DNA of 64,000 nt from Paenibacillus sp. CF384 (GTDB lineage: Bacteria; Bacillota; Bacilli; Paenibacillales; Paenibacillaceae), in contig NZ_FNNV01000001.1 in assembly GCF_900106745.1 (NCBI RefSeq), positions 930,001 to 994,000 on the forward strand. Reading direction: 5' to 3'. The notes beneath the pieces were generated by a model. It had not been told where the DNA came from and did no database searches. It worked only from the letters and a program-made list of their open reading frames with translations. Shown here piece by piece: positions 1-8,918 of this stretch (position 1 is its first letter; each line of letters starts with the position of its first letter). A program made the position numbers and the translations under genes.

Positions 1-459
1 CGGAACCCATTCATAGCTTTGCAGTAATCCGGAAAGCAAGAAGTGATGACCATTAATTGACAAGAATACGAGAGTTGCGATCATATTCTTGAAGTTACCC
101 AAGAGCGGCGCCGATGCACCTGTCATAGGATCAATAATATTAGCCATTCCAAAGCCCATCTGCATATCGATCAAGCTGCCCGCTGTAGATACGATTGTAA
201 AAAACAGATACGCTGTAAATCCAAGCAATGCACCGGCCAGTATTTCGCGAATAATCGCTAATACATAGTCAGCATCGGGTACGATCGTTTGTTTGAGACC
301 ATATGTAAGAAAAACCAGCAGCGAGATAAAAAAGCAGAATCCCAATTTAAATGTATTCGGCACATTTCGAGTCGAAAAGATAGGCGCCACGACGAAAAAC
401 GCTGTAATTCGACAAAAAATAAGCAAAAAAATAGGGAATCCTTGAAGAAACAACTCCAT
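1..459 (-). CDS. fliR: FliR, flagellar export gate protein (N-terminal 153 residues, cut by window edge)
   Basis: Reading the minus strand from the ATG at 459 gives 153 codons without a stop, running off the left edge. The product starts MELFLQGFPIFLLIF and has several hydrophobic segments plus the FliR-type stretch MQMGFGMANIIDP near residues 97-109. FliR forms the export gate of the flagellar type III apparatus in the membrane with FliP and FliQ. It begins 11 bases after the fliQ stop, as in other Bacillales. The C-terminal part lies outside the window, so nothing can be said of a FliR-FlhB fusion. Only a weak ribosome-binding site (GTGGA) precedes the start. Confidence 0.93.
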   Translation of the reverse strand, partial: MELFLQGFPIFLLIFCRITAFFVVAPIFSTRNVPNTFKLGFCFFISLLVFLTYGLKQTIVPDADYVLAIIREILAGALLGFTAYLFFTIVSTAGSLIDMQMGFGMANIIDPMTGASAPLLGNFKNMIATLVFLSINGHHFLLSGLLQSYEWVP

Positions 460-470
460 CGATCCACAGC

Positions 471-740
471 CTATCCGATATATTTATACAGGTTATTCAG
501 CAGGTTGTAGGTGAAATCGACCAGCGTATTCAATATCCATGGTCCGAATAGCAAGATGGAGAGCAACACAGCCGCCACCTTAGGAACGAATGCCAATGTT
601 TGCTCTTGAATCTGAGTAGTAGCTTGAAAGATACTAACGATAAGCCCTACTACAAGACCAATTAAGAGCATTGGTGCACTGGCTTTTAATACCGTATACA
701 CGGCTTGTCCAGCTAAGGCGATGATGAATTCAGTACTCAT
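471..740 (-). CDS. fliQ: FliQ, flagellar export gate protein
   Basis: This 89-residue protein has two hydrophobic hairpin segments (about 17-40 and 52-75) separated by the conserved polar stretch TTQIQEQTLAFVPK, which is diagnostic of FliQ. Its length matches the family. It packs around FliP and FliR in the core of the flagellar type III export channel. It sits between fliP and fliR, the universal order, and is surely co-transcribed with them. Confidence 0.97.
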   Translation of the reverse strand: MSTEFIIALAGQAVYTVLKASAPMLLIGLVVGLIVSIFQATTQIQEQTLAFVPKVAAVLLSILLFGPWILNTLVDFTYNLLNNLYKYIG

Positions 741-764
741 GTTTGCACTCCTTCCTGACAGAAC

Positions 765-1520
765 CTACGGATTAAAACTTAATAGCAATGATTTGACGAT
801 CAAATACCAACCATCTACCAGGACGAATAACAGAATCTTAAAAGGCAGAGAGATCATCACCGGCGGAAGCATCATCATCCCCATCGCCATCAGCGTACTG
901 GCGACCACCATGTCTATGATGAGAAACGGTATGAATATCATGAATCCCATCTGAAACGAAGTTCGAAGCTCGCTTAGTGCATAAGCCGGAACCATAATGG
1001 TAATCGGAACATCCTCGATGGACTTCGGCTTCTCCGTCTTCGTATATTTCAGAAATAAAAGTAAGTCTTTATCTTTCGTTTGCTTCATCATGAATTTCTT
1101 CATAGGGACAGCAGCTTTGTTCAGCGCTTCGGTTTGAGTCAATTCTCCCTTGAGATAAGGTTGAAGTGCCACTTGATTAACTGCACCTAAGGTCGGCGCC
1201 ATAATGAAGAAAGTGAGAAACATCGCGAGACCGATTAATACCTGGTTTGGAGGCGTTGTTTGCGTACCAAGCGATGTCCGAACGAATCCAAGTACGATTA
1301 CGATTCTAGTGAAACTGGTCATTAATACGAGAATGGCCGGAGCGACACTTAAAACGGTGATCATCAGTAATAGGGAAAGCGCGCTCGTTCCAGGCGTTTC
1401 ACCGCCGCTGTCTCCAATAGTTACACTGACATTAGGCAGCGGCTCTGCAAAGGCATGGGCGTGAAACAACAAAGTGAACAATTGTACTGCCATAACCGCT
1501 AGTAATAGTTTTTTGTTCAT
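765..1520 (-). CDS. fliP: FliP, flagellar export gate protein
   Basis: The 251-residue product has an N-terminal signal peptide (about 1-25, cleavage likely after AFA) as FliP proteins usually do. The conserved core contains TSFTRIVIVLGFVR, the segment PNQVLIGLAMFLTFF, and the C-terminal helical pair MVVASTLMAMGMMMLPP. FliP assembles as a pentamer at the heart of the export gate. The start codon overlaps the fliO stop by 4 bases, pointing to translational coupling. Confidence 0.97.
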   Translation of the reverse strand: MNKKLLLAVMAVQLFTLLFHAHAFAEPLPNVSVTIGDSGGETPGTSALSLLLMITVLSVAPAILVLMTSFTRIVIVLGFVRTSLGTQTTPPNQVLIGLAMFLTFFIMAPTLGAVNQVALQPYLKGELTQTEALNKAAVPMKKFMMKQTKDKDLLLFLKYTKTEKPKSIEDVPITIMVPAYALSELRTSFQMGFMIFIPFLIIDMVVASTLMAMGMMMLPPVMISLPFKILLFVLVDGWYLIVKSLLLSFNP

Positions 1521-2128
1521 TCGTCCAACAACCGATCATTATGATTTTGCTCTTTTAGCAGCTTTTCTACCTTCTGCTTCTGATCCGACTGACGCATGAT
1601 CCCGTTATTGAGCAGCTCCTTGAAAGAAGTTGCAGCTTGCCAAGGTTCGCTGGTAGGCTCATCCGCCTTATTGCTTTTGCGGAATCGACCGATAACATCC
1701 GTCAAAGTCGGTGTATTCCAAGTACGGCCGTTCTGCTGATCAATTGCTTCCAATATTGACGCTGCGGTTTCGGGGTCATCGATTTTATCGAGGAGGGTGA
1801 TATCTTCGCCAACGCCAACAACGTAAACTCTGCCGGAGAGCTCAACCACTTGCAACGATTTATTCTGACCAAGCGGAATGCCCCCGAGTGATCGAAGCGC
1901 CCGATTGGTCCCCCAACCACGATTGCGACTGGATAGCCACTTAATAACGAGAATGATTAATCCTACGACCAGCATGAGCGCAATGATAACCCAGATGTAA
2001 TATCCGATACTCGTTCCGATGACCGGCTTATCTTCATCGCCACTAATCTCTGCTGACGCAAGACTTGCTGTCGAAAGCCAGCCGGAGACAGCCATAGCAG
2101 CAAGTCGAACACGTTGTACAAACTTCAT
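1517..2128 (-). CDS. fliO: FliO/FliZ, flagellar biosynthesis membrane protein
   Basis: This 203-residue protein begins with a signal-like segment ending ASLASA (about residue 26), has one strong membrane helix at about 43-64, and then a small cytoplasmic domain with the FliO pattern LGQNKSLQVVELSGRVYVVGV. A charged tail follows. FliO helps FliP complex assembly. It lies between cheY and fliP, where Bacillus subtilis carries fliZ, the name used there for the FliO homologue. The family is poorly conserved, so the call rests on position plus this short domain. Confidence 0.9.
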   Translation of the reverse strand: MKFVQRVRLAAMAVSGWLSTASLASAEISGDEDKPVIGTSIGYYIWVIIALMLVVGLIILVIKWLSSRNRGWGTNRALRSLGGIPLGQNKSLQVVELSGRVYVVGVGEDITLLDKIDDPETAASILEAIDQQNGRTWNTPTLTDVIGRFRKSNKADEPTSEPWQAATSFKELLNNGIMRQSDQKQKVEKLLKEQNHNDRLLDE

Positions 2129-2132
2129 TCTA

Positions 2133-2495
2133 TTAACCTAGTGTTTTCTTGATCGCTTCAATAACGCGGTCAGCCTGGAAAGGTTTAACGATAAAGTCTT
2201 TTGCACCGGCTTGGATTGCATCGATAACCATAGCTTGTTGTCCCATTGCAGAACACATGATCACTTTGGCATTGCCATCCAGTTTCTTGATTTCTTTCAA
2301 CGCAACGATACCGTCCATCTCCGGCATTGTGATATCCATTGTAATCAGATCCGGTTTCAGTTCCTTGTACTTCTCGATCGCTTGTGCACCGTCTTGTGCT
2401 TCCCCAACTACTTCAAATCCGTTCTTTGTAAGTATGTCGCGGATCATCATTCTCATAAATGCTGCGTCGTCTACGATTAAAATGCGATTTGCCAT
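2133..2495 (-). CDS. cheY: CheY, chemotaxis response regulator
   Basis: A single receiver domain of 120 residues. The acidic pocket is D9, D10 and phosphoacceptor D54 (TMDITMPEMDG); S82 stands at the usual Thr/Ser switch position and K104 in the KPF motif is present. Phosphorylated CheY binds FliM and FliY and, in Bacillus, promotes counter-clockwise rotation. The gene lies between fliY and fliO inside the flagellar operon, as in B. subtilis. A strong AGGGGGAAG ribosome-binding site precedes the start. Confidence 0.97.
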   Translation of the reverse strand: MANRILIVDDAAFMRMMIRDILTKNGFEVVGEAQDGAQAIEKYKELKPDLITMDITMPEMDGIVALKEIKKLDGNAKVIMCSAMGQQAMVIDAIQAGAKDFIVKPFQADRVIEAIKKTLG

Positions 2496-2515
2496 TGTTT
2501 CTTCCCCCTAAGATG

Positions 2516-3766
2516 TTATTGTAATTTTTGGATGCGGTCCCATTGGCTTACGATATCAGTGACACGGACACCGAAGTTCTCATCGATAACGACTACCTCG
2601 CCTTTGGCGATCAGTTTGTTATTAACCAAGATATCAACCGGTTCCCCTGCAAGCTTGTCCAGCTCAATGATCGACCCTTGCGACAATTCAAGAATATCCT
2701 TAATTTGCTTCTGAGTTCTTCCTAATTCTACTGTGACCTTAAGCGGTATGTCGAGCAATAAATTTAAATTTGAATCATCTGCTTGCACGTACGGCGCACC
2801 TTGGAAATTAGCGAATTGTACAGGCTGTACATTCACATTGCGGTTCTGTGCGACACCATATGTTTGAGGCGCTACCGGAGCTGCTGCATACTGCGGCATC
2901 TGTGGCTCCATGTAAGCCGCTGGAGGTGGCATATGAGCTGCAGGCGGTTCCGGTATATACGCCGGAGGCGGTGTATGTACAGGGGCCGAAGCGTATACCG
3001 GTGCAGCTGCTGCAGGCGTATGTACAGGCGCTGGAGCAGGAGTTGGTATTGGTGCTGGCGTTGGTTCAGCTGAAGTCCCGCCCATTAATGTGTCTACCAT
3101 TTCTTTCGCAAATGAAATCGGCAGCAGCTGCATAATGGTGGAATCAATCAAATCTCCGATAGCCAGACGGAACGATACTTTAATGAAGAGATCATCCGGC
3201 GGAAGCTTCTCGACTCCCGAACCACTATTAATATCCAAAATATCAATACCAGGCGGTGAGATGTTAACAAAACGGTTGAAGATGGTAGACATCGATGTAG
3301 CAGATGAACCCATCATCTGATTCATCGCTTCTTGCACGGCACTGATGTGGATCTCATTCAGCTCTGAACCAAGCAGCTTTCCTTCGCCGCCAAGCATTAA
3401 ATCCGCGATGGTCTGCGCATCTTTGGTTTTAATCACAAGAGAGTTGATTCCTTGGAACCCATCGACATAGCTAACGGAAACGGCTACATGCGGCTTCGGA
3501 AATTCATTGTCAAGCTCACTGCGTCTGATCAATGATACTTTTGGAGTTGTGATATCTACTTTACGACCAAGCAATGTGGAAAGAGCAGTTGCTGCGCTTC
3601 CGAATGTGATATTACCGATTTCACCAAGTGCATCCTGCTCGATCGAGCTCAGATAATTATTAAGTTCCTGCTCCCGGCTCAACGATTCCGGCATCTCAGG
3701 CACATCGGCAGTCTGACGCAGCAAGGCATCGATTTCTTCTTGAGATAAGTAATCTTTACTCGTCAT
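2516..3766 (-). CDS. fliY: FliY, flagellar switch protein with CheY-P phosphatase domain
   Basis: The 416-residue protein has three parts. An N-terminal CheY-P binding motif (LSQEEIDALL) comes first. A CheC-like phosphatase domain follows with two ExxN signatures (EIGNITFG and EAMNQMMG). A C-terminal SpoA/FliN domain (about 335-410) completes it. Between them lies an unusually long linker (about 235-330) rich in Pro, Ala, Tyr and Met, making the protein longer than B. subtilis FliY (about 378). FliY replaces FliN in the C-ring of Bacillales and dephosphorylates CheY-P. Its start overlaps the end of fliM by 11 bases. Confidence 0.96.
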   Translation of the reverse strand: MTSKDYLSQEEIDALLRQTADVPEMPESLSREQELNNYLSSIEQDALGEIGNITFGSAATALSTLLGRKVDITTPKVSLIRRSELDNEFPKPHVAVSVSYVDGFQGINSLVIKTKDAQTIADLMLGGEGKLLGSELNEIHISAVQEAMNQMMGSSATSMSTIFNRFVNISPPGIDILDINSGSGVEKLPPDDLFIKVSFRLAIGDLIDSTIMQLLPISFAKEMVDTLMGGTSAEPTPAPIPTPAPAPVHTPAAAAPVYASAPVHTPPPAYIPEPPAAHMPPPAAYMEPQMPQYAAAPVAPQTYGVAQNRNVNVQPVQFANFQGAPYVQADDSNLNLLLDIPLKVTVELGRTQKQIKDILELSQGSIIELDKLAGEPVDILVNNKLIAKGEVVVIDENFGVRVTDIVSQWDRIQKLQ

Positions 3767-4757
3767 ACTCTTCTACCACTCCTTCTGTGATGACTTCATC
3801 GATCTGAACAGCCATACGATCTTTGATCGATCCTGGGCTGCCGATAAATTTCAACTTATCCCCAACTTTAATATCAAGTCCTTGATCTATTGGTTTTGTC
3901 AGCGAAATGACATCTCCAATCGAAAGCCCCAAAAACTCGCGAATCGAAATGCTAGATTGACCAAGCTCGCAAACGATCGGCAGCTTTGCTTTACTTACGC
4001 GCTGTTTCAGAACCTCAAGTTCTTCAGGTGCCCTCGTCTTCTTCTGCGAAACGAACCAATGATGAGCAGACAACCTTGGCATGACGGGTTCGATAACAAC
4101 ATGTGGAATACATAAGTTAATCATCCCTGTTGTATCGCCAATTTTCGTGCTAAACGAAATGAGCGCTATCGTTTCGTTCGGAGAAACAATCTGCATAAAC
4201 TGCGGATTCGTCTCGAGCGCTTCCATACGAGGTGAGATGTCGATAATCGTCTTCCATGCTTCTTGTAAGCTCTCAAAAGCTCGGCTGAAAATTCGTTCCA
4301 TAATGTTGGTCTCGATTTCAGTAAGCGAATTGATTTTGGAAGGCGCAAAGCCTTGACCGCCCAATAGTCGATCCAGCATTGCATAAGCGACATTCGGATG
4401 AACCTCAAGCACCATTCTGCCTTCAAGAGGCTCAGCCTCGAAAATGTTCAGAATCGTCATCTTAGGGATGGAGCGGATAAACTCGTCATACGGCAGTTGT
4501 TCAACGTCGACTACACTAATTTGAACAAATGTACGAAGCTGAGCTGAGAAATAGGTGGTTAAATATCGCGCAAAGTTTTCGTGTATCCTTATTAAGCTGC
4601 GAATATGATCCTTCGAGAAACGGGTCGCATTTTTGAAGTTATATAAACGAATTTTCTTAGTCGTTTCTTCTTTTTTTAATTCTTCTGCATCCATTTCACC
4701 GGATGATAATGCAGCGAGCAACGCATCAATCTCGTTCTGCGACAGAACATCAACCAA
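3756..4757 (-). CDS. fliM: FliM, flagellar motor switch protein
   Basis: The 333-residue product carries the N-terminal CheY-binding peptide (LSQNEIDALLAAL, about 5-17), the central CheC-like domain without phosphatase residues, and a C-terminal SpoA domain. It forms the C-ring with FliG and FliY. The start is a TTG at 4757 behind AAGGGGGTG with good spacing; no better ATG exists nearby, and the N-terminal motif would be lost with a later start. The 3-prime end overlaps fliY. Confidence 0.96.
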   Translation of the reverse strand: MVDVLSQNEIDALLAALSSGEMDAEELKKEETTKKIRLYNFKNATRFSKDHIRSLIRIHENFARYLTTYFSAQLRTFVQISVVDVEQLPYDEFIRSIPKMTILNIFEAEPLEGRMVLEVHPNVAYAMLDRLLGGQGFAPSKINSLTEIETNIMERIFSRAFESLQEAWKTIIDISPRMEALETNPQFMQIVSPNETIALISFSTKIGDTTGMINLCIPHVVIEPVMPRLSAHHWFVSQKKTRAPEELEVLKQRVSKAKLPIVCELGQSSISIREFLGLSIGDVISLTKPIDQGLDIKVGDKLKFIGSPGSIKDRMAVQIDEVITEGVVEEYDE

Positions 4758-4796
4758 TTATTTCACCCCCTTCAAGGAATGCGTCATGTTGCATAA

Positions 4797-5279
4797 CTAC
4801 AGCGTCGTCACGATAAAGTTTGTTACCTGTACCTTAATGAGCTTGCCTTCCGGCAGTTCCTTGTTGATTAAATTCAGCAGCTTGGCACACAGCTCGTCTT
4901 TACCAGCAGAACCTTTAACTTCATCAGGCTTCATGTCGGACAGTGTACGAATGATGATAGGTTTGATTTGAATGTCTTTAATTTTATCGAAATCTTCTTT
5001 CGTCGATTTCTCATCTAATTGAAAAGCAAGCCCAAGTACTGCGATGTATTCCGGGTCCGCCAGGTTTGTTTTAATATCCGCAATTTCACTGGTTAATTTC
5101 ACCCGTTCATCTGCAGTCAGTTTGACCACCTTTACGGCTTCTGCATTATTAGCCGCTTTGCCGGCAGCGTCCTTCGGATCTTCCCCACCCATCAGGGAGT
5201 TGTACAGAATAACAGCTACGATAGCAATTAATGTGATAGCAAGTAAGATGGTAATCAGCCAGGGCAGCATTTTTTTCAT
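4797..5279 (-). CDS. fliL: FliL, basal body-associated stator-supporting protein
   Basis: A 160-residue single-pass membrane protein: a hydrophobic helix at about 5-28 after MKKM, then an extracytoplasmic domain with the family pattern of short strands ending in the conserved hydrophobic tail (KVQVTNFIVTTL). FliL surrounds and supports the stator. The ATG overlaps the stop of swrD as ATGA, and a GGAGGG ribosome-binding site lies inside swrD, so the two are probably translationally coupled. Confidence 0.93.
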   Translation of the reverse strand: MKKMLPWLITILLAITLIAIVAVILYNSLMGGEDPKDAAGKAANNAEAVKVVKLTADERVKLTSEIADIKTNLADPEYIAVLGLAFQLDEKSTKEDFDKIKDIQIKPIIIRTLSDMKPDEVKGSAGKDELCAKLLNLINKELPEGKLIKVQVTNFIVTTL

Positions 5280-5503
5280 GTCGAGGGTCCCTCCGAATGT
5301 TCACTCTTAATGGTAGCCGCATAAACGCCTATGGAGCGAAGATACGACTGTATGGAGGCAATGACTTCATCAGCTTTCTCCAATACCAATATTTTCTTTC
5401 CAGTCGTTAAGGTAATCAATGTATCGGGTGTTTCTTCAACTTGCTCGATTAGGAGCGCGTTAATATGTAATGTCTTTCCATTCAAACGCTTTACTGCGAT
5501 CAT
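5276..5503 (-). CDS. swrD: SwrD/FlbD family flagellar protein
   Basis: A 75-residue protein starting MIAVKRLNGKTLHINALLIE, with the FlbD family pattern (NGK, then an acidic turn and TTGKKILV). In B. subtilis SwrD increases flagellar power for swarming, possibly by promoting stator activity. It sits between flgE and fliL as it does there, and its stop overlaps the fliL start. The family is short but very regular in sequence and place. Confidence 0.93.
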   Translation of the reverse strand: MIAVKRLNGKTLHINALLIEQVEETPDTLITLTTGKKILVLEKADEVIASIQSYLRSIGVYAATIKSEHSEGPST

Positions 5504-5559
5504 GAACTTCCTCCTTAAACTAGGAGGGAGGCAGGTTGGCCTCCCCTTCGGTTATTCAC

Positions 5560-6387
5560 CTAGCGTTTCAGATTAACAACCTCTTGCAGAATCTCGTCAG
5601 AAGTCGTAATAATTCGAGAGTTAGCTTGGAAGCCACGTTGCGCAACAATCATTTCGGTGAATTCTGATGTCAAATCCACGTTAGACATCTCGAGTTGACC
5701 GGCAATAATTGCGCCTGTACCTGCCTCAGCATCACCCGCTGTAGTCATGACAACTTCTCCATCAACGTTCGCATTCGGCGTCATCCGGTAAAGGTTGCCT
5801 CCGATTTTTTCAAGTCCGTTCGGGTTCGTCACTTTCACTACTCCGAGCTGGAAACCTGATGGTTGGCTTTGACCGTCTGCACCAACCGAGATGATGGAGC
5901 CATCTTGTGAGATTGTGAAGGATTTTACCTCAGCTGGATCGAGTACGATCGGCCCGCCGTTAGAATCCAGTACAAACATACCATCGCCATTGACGAGCTG
6001 ACCTGATGCATCAAGAGTAAAGTTACCTGCACGAGTCAGATAAGGAGCTTCAGCACCGTCAGCAGATGGGGATACGGCGAAGAATCCATCGCCATCAATT
6101 CGAACGTCTGTAGGAACATTGGTGGTCATTGCACTACCCGGTGTGTGGATCGTGTCAATCGATGCAATGGCAACACCAAGGCCAACCTGCTTCGCATTAA
6201 CGCCGCCCGTCGTTCCTTCTTCAGGACGCGTTACGCCGGAAACCGTTTGGCTTAGAATATCTTTGAACATAACACGGCCCGCTTTGAAGCCTACCGTATT
6301 TACGTTCGCAATATTATTACCGATGACGTCTAGCTTCGTTTGGAAACCACGCATGCCTGAAACGCCGGAGTACATTGATCTTAACAT
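5560..6387 (-). CDS. flgE: FlgE/FlgG-type flagellar hook or rod protein
   Basis: The 275-residue product has the N-terminal flagellar rod/hook motif (LDVIGNNIANVNTVGFK, about 19-35) and the C-terminal motif (EFTEMIVAQRGFQANSRIIT). The short middle domain (about 90-200) is FlgG-like in size. In Bacillales the protein at this operon position, between flgD and swrD, is the hook protein FlgE (about 264 residues), formerly named FlgG. I use flgE by position; sequence length alone does not separate it from a rod protein. Confidence 0.85.
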   Translation of the reverse strand: MLRSMYSGVSGMRGFQTKLDVIGNNIANVNTVGFKAGRVMFKDILSQTVSGVTRPEEGTTGGVNAKQVGLGVAIASIDTIHTPGSAMTTNVPTDVRIDGDGFFAVSPSADGAEAPYLTRAGNFTLDASGQLVNGDGMFVLDSNGGPIVLDPAEVKSFTISQDGSIISVGADGQSQPSGFQLGVVKVTNPNGLEKIGGNLYRMTPNANVDGEVVMTTAGDAEAGTGAIIAGQLEMSNVDLTSEFTEMIVAQRGFQANSRIITTSDEILQEVVNLKR

Positions 6388-6506
6388 GAAATCTCAACCT
6401 CCTAATGGTGTAAGTACAGTTGCTCTGCCTTGCAAAAGAAGTCTATCGTGTGAGTCGCTTCAATCGATCCACGACTCTTCGGCTTCCTGTAAGAAGGTCC
6501 AGCCGA

Positions 6507-6884
6507 TTAAGATACAATGACTGCACTGTCGATTTGAGTGAATACATTGCCTTGGAGTGAATTGCCGTCCATTGCGGTGATGACAGTACGACTTGGAACA
6601 TTGACAATCATCGCGATGTCCCGATAAACGACGAGCGAATCCTTCGCACCTTTTGCTGCAGCCTGATCGATTGCGCTTACGATTTTGGAAATCGTTTCTG
6701 GTTTGAATGTGATACCGCGCTGCGCCATTCGGGTTTCGGCGTGATTGCTGAATTTAAGCACATTACGGTCCAGCACTTCTTTAAATGAAGATGTATGGGC
6801 TGCCGTGCTTTCCTGCTGGTTCGGTTTGCGAATCTGACTGTTACCTGTTAATCGTAAATGTCCGATCTTCAAGATATCATCCAT
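6507..6884 (-). CDS. Flagellar operon protein of the TIGR02530 (flg_new) type
   Basis: Starting at the ATG at 6884 the product has 125 residues. The core is LKFSNHAETRMAQRGI, then a helix, then SLVVYRDIAMIVNVPSRTVITAMD, which matches the small conserved flagellar-operon family found beside flgD in Firmicutes. Its biochemical role is not known to me. The ATG lies 7 bases inside the end of flgD. A longer in-frame reading would reach 6947 but only within flgD, so I chose the internal ATG. Confidence 0.85.
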   Translation of the reverse strand: MDDILKIGHLRLTGNSQIRKPNQQESTAAHTSSFKEVLDRNVLKFSNHAETRMAQRGITFKPETISKIVSAIDQAAAKGAKDSLVVYRDIAMIVNVPSRTVITAMDGNSLQGNVFTQIDSAVIVS

Positions 6885-7335
6885 TGGCGTCTTCACCGCC
6901 TTGATCAGCGATCGATACAATGTCATCCAGCTTGATATCCTTATCACCGATTCTTGCGTATTGCGCTTTATCTTTAATAATAATGGAATCTACCTTACCA
7001 GTTACTGCCAGCATTTCTCCTGTATTGGCATATTCATACCACTGAACTTCCTTACCGATCATGCTAGAAGCCATTCCAAGGTTTTGACGAAGCATCGTTA
7101 ACTGATCTGACATGTTAACCAACTGCTCGACAGAAGAGAATTGCGCCATCTGCGCGATGAAATCCTTATCTTGCAAAGGCTGCATAGGGTCTTGATTCTG
7201 CAGCTGGGTTACAAGAATCCGTAGAAAATCATCTTTGCCAAGGGATTTATCCTCTTTCTTCTCAGCTGCTGCTTGCACATTGCTGGCACTGTAATAAGGC
7301 CAAACGTTGCGGGTTGAAATATTATCACCGGACAT
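6877..7335 (-). CDS. flgD: FlgD, hook cap / hook assembly scaffold
   Basis: From ATG 7335 (GGAGGTG ribosome-binding site, 9-base spacing) the product has 152 residues. It contains the FlgD N-terminal signature FLRILVTQLQNQDPMQP followed by FIAQMAQFSSVEQL, and a short C-terminal region. It lacks the Tudor/FnIII-like domains of enterobacterial FlgD, as is usual in Bacillus (about 140 residues). FlgD caps the growing hook. The gene follows fliK and overlaps the next gene by 8 bases. Confidence 0.94.
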   Translation of the reverse strand: MSGDNISTRNVWPYYSASNVQAAAEKKEDKSLGKDDFLRILVTQLQNQDPMQPLQDKDFIAQMAQFSSVEQLVNMSDQLTMLRQNLGMASSMIGKEVQWYEYANTGEMLAVTGKVDSIIIKDKAQYARIGDKDIKLDDIVSIADQGGEDANG

Positions 7336-7391
7336 TTTTCTCGTCACCTCCGATCTATAGGTTCATCGTTATCATTCATAACCGCGAAAGG

Positions 7392-8891
7392 TTATGCTCT
7401 CGTATGAATGCCCCGGCCTAAGCCTAGATCACGGTCAACCGCTTGCTCCATAGTCACTTCTTCCAGACCGGATTCAAAATCAATCTCTCCGATTGCCTCG
7501 TCGCCGGATTGACGTTTGGACGTTCCTTGATCTCTACCGCTTTGACCTTGTCGGTCTTGGAACATATTCGGCAATACAGGAGCTTGCGTTACCTCAAGCT
7601 TCTCTACTTGCATCCCCTGCGATAGCAGTGAGGTCCGAAGCTGTGCCATTTGATTCTCCAGCATATCCTTAGCAAGAGCGGAATCTGTCACGAACTGCGC
7701 TGTCAATGTACCGTTATGCATCGAGATGTTGACATTAACTTGACCGAGATGCTCAGGGAATAAAGTCAATTGCGCGTTGGACATGCCATTGCTAGCCGTT
7801 ACATTGAACTGACTCACAACCATCTTCTGGATCGTGGAAGCAAATTGTTGAATGGGAACAGGTTGTTCAACCAACTGCTTGGCTGCTGTCAGCGTCTGGC
7901 GTTGCAATTCTTGATTGCCGGCTAACAGAGCTAGATTAATACTGCTTGGCTCAGATAGTGACTGAAAAGGTTCAACTTCAAACTGTTCAGTTCCTTCAGG
8001 CTTGGCTGCTGCTTTCATTAGTCCTACATGAAGCAATTGATGCGCCATACGCTGAAGATGATTATTAGTAGAAGGCGCTGTTTGTAAAGCTCGAACGGAA
8101 TCGATTTCGTTTGATGGATTGGAAGACTGTGCTGCAGCCATAACTGCCGCCTCCGACTTCTTCCCATTAATCAATTGTTCAATCGCAATCAGCTGCTTAC
8201 TAACCAAACCATTTTGTTCGCTATCGGCCGCATTTCCTTTTTGTTGCTGCAAGAGTAACCGCAAATCGGATAATGCATCCTGCAAGCCTGATTTCAATGC
8301 AGCGATTGCTTCCAGATTGGCTGACTCTGTGCTCGAAGCATCTGTAGTCATTGGAGACGCTTGACCCTGAATGTTGGCTGCTATCGATTGGCCATTATTC
8401 AATCCCGCAATGATAGTTAGCAGTTCATTAATCCCGCCGTTTGATTCGCCTTGGTTTGGTGCGTTATTACTATCCGCTGTCTGATTGGTTGTTAGCGCAA
8501 GTACCGGTTGTGCTGCTGGCATGCCAGACAACATACTCAGTAGATTGTCTAATTGAGCCAAAGCATCACTCAAACTGCCTTCCGTAGTCGTTTGAGCCAA
8601 CTCTTCTGAGTCCGCAGCGTCAAGCTTCTTGAGCAGCTCTTCTATTGCAGCAAGCAAATCGCCAGCCGAAACATTGTCGCCTAGTAGAGAGGCTAGCGAA
8701 TTCACAGGTAATTGGGAGACAACCGCTGTTTCTTTGGATGGCTGTGCAGGAGTCGAACCGGCTCCGTTACCGGCAAGCGTCTGAACTAAGGTCTGGTTAA
8801 ACTCATTGCCTTCCGTCCCTTTGACAGTCGATGTGCCTGATACAGTAGATGGTGCATGAACTGGTGTTGCATTGGATACTGGCATTTTCAT
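7392..8891 (-). CDS. fliK: FliK, flagellar hook-length control protein
   Basis: The 499-residue protein is low in complexity over most of its length (Ser, Ala, Asn, Gln-rich, about 1-340), as expected of a secreted molecular ruler. A C-terminal Flg_hook domain (about 365-450) follows with the pattern LTLFPEHLGQVNVNISMHNG. FliK measures hook length and triggers the FlhB specificity switch. A strong GGAGGTG site precedes the ATG. It lies between the MotE-like gene and flgD. Confidence 0.94.
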   Translation of the reverse strand: MKMPVSNATPVHAPSTVSGTSTVKGTEGNEFNQTLVQTLAGNGAGSTPAQPSKETAVVSQLPVNSLASLLGDNVSAGDLLAAIEELLKKLDAADSEELAQTTTEGSLSDALAQLDNLLSMLSGMPAAQPVLALTTNQTADSNNAPNQGESNGGINELLTIIAGLNNGQSIAANIQGQASPMTTDASSTESANLEAIAALKSGLQDALSDLRLLLQQQKGNAADSEQNGLVSKQLIAIEQLINGKKSEAAVMAAAQSSNPSNEIDSVRALQTAPSTNNHLQRMAHQLLHVGLMKAAAKPEGTEQFEVEPFQSLSEPSSINLALLAGNQELQRQTLTAAKQLVEQPVPIQQFASTIQKMVVSQFNVTASNGMSNAQLTLFPEHLGQVNVNISMHNGTLTAQFVTDSALAKDMLENQMAQLRTSLLSQGMQVEKLEVTQAPVLPNMFQDRQGQSGRDQGTSKRQSGDEAIGEIDFESGLEEVTMEQAVDRDLGLGRGIHTRA

Positions 8892-8918
8892 ATTGTTTTC
8901 ACCTCCTTCAGCAAACTG

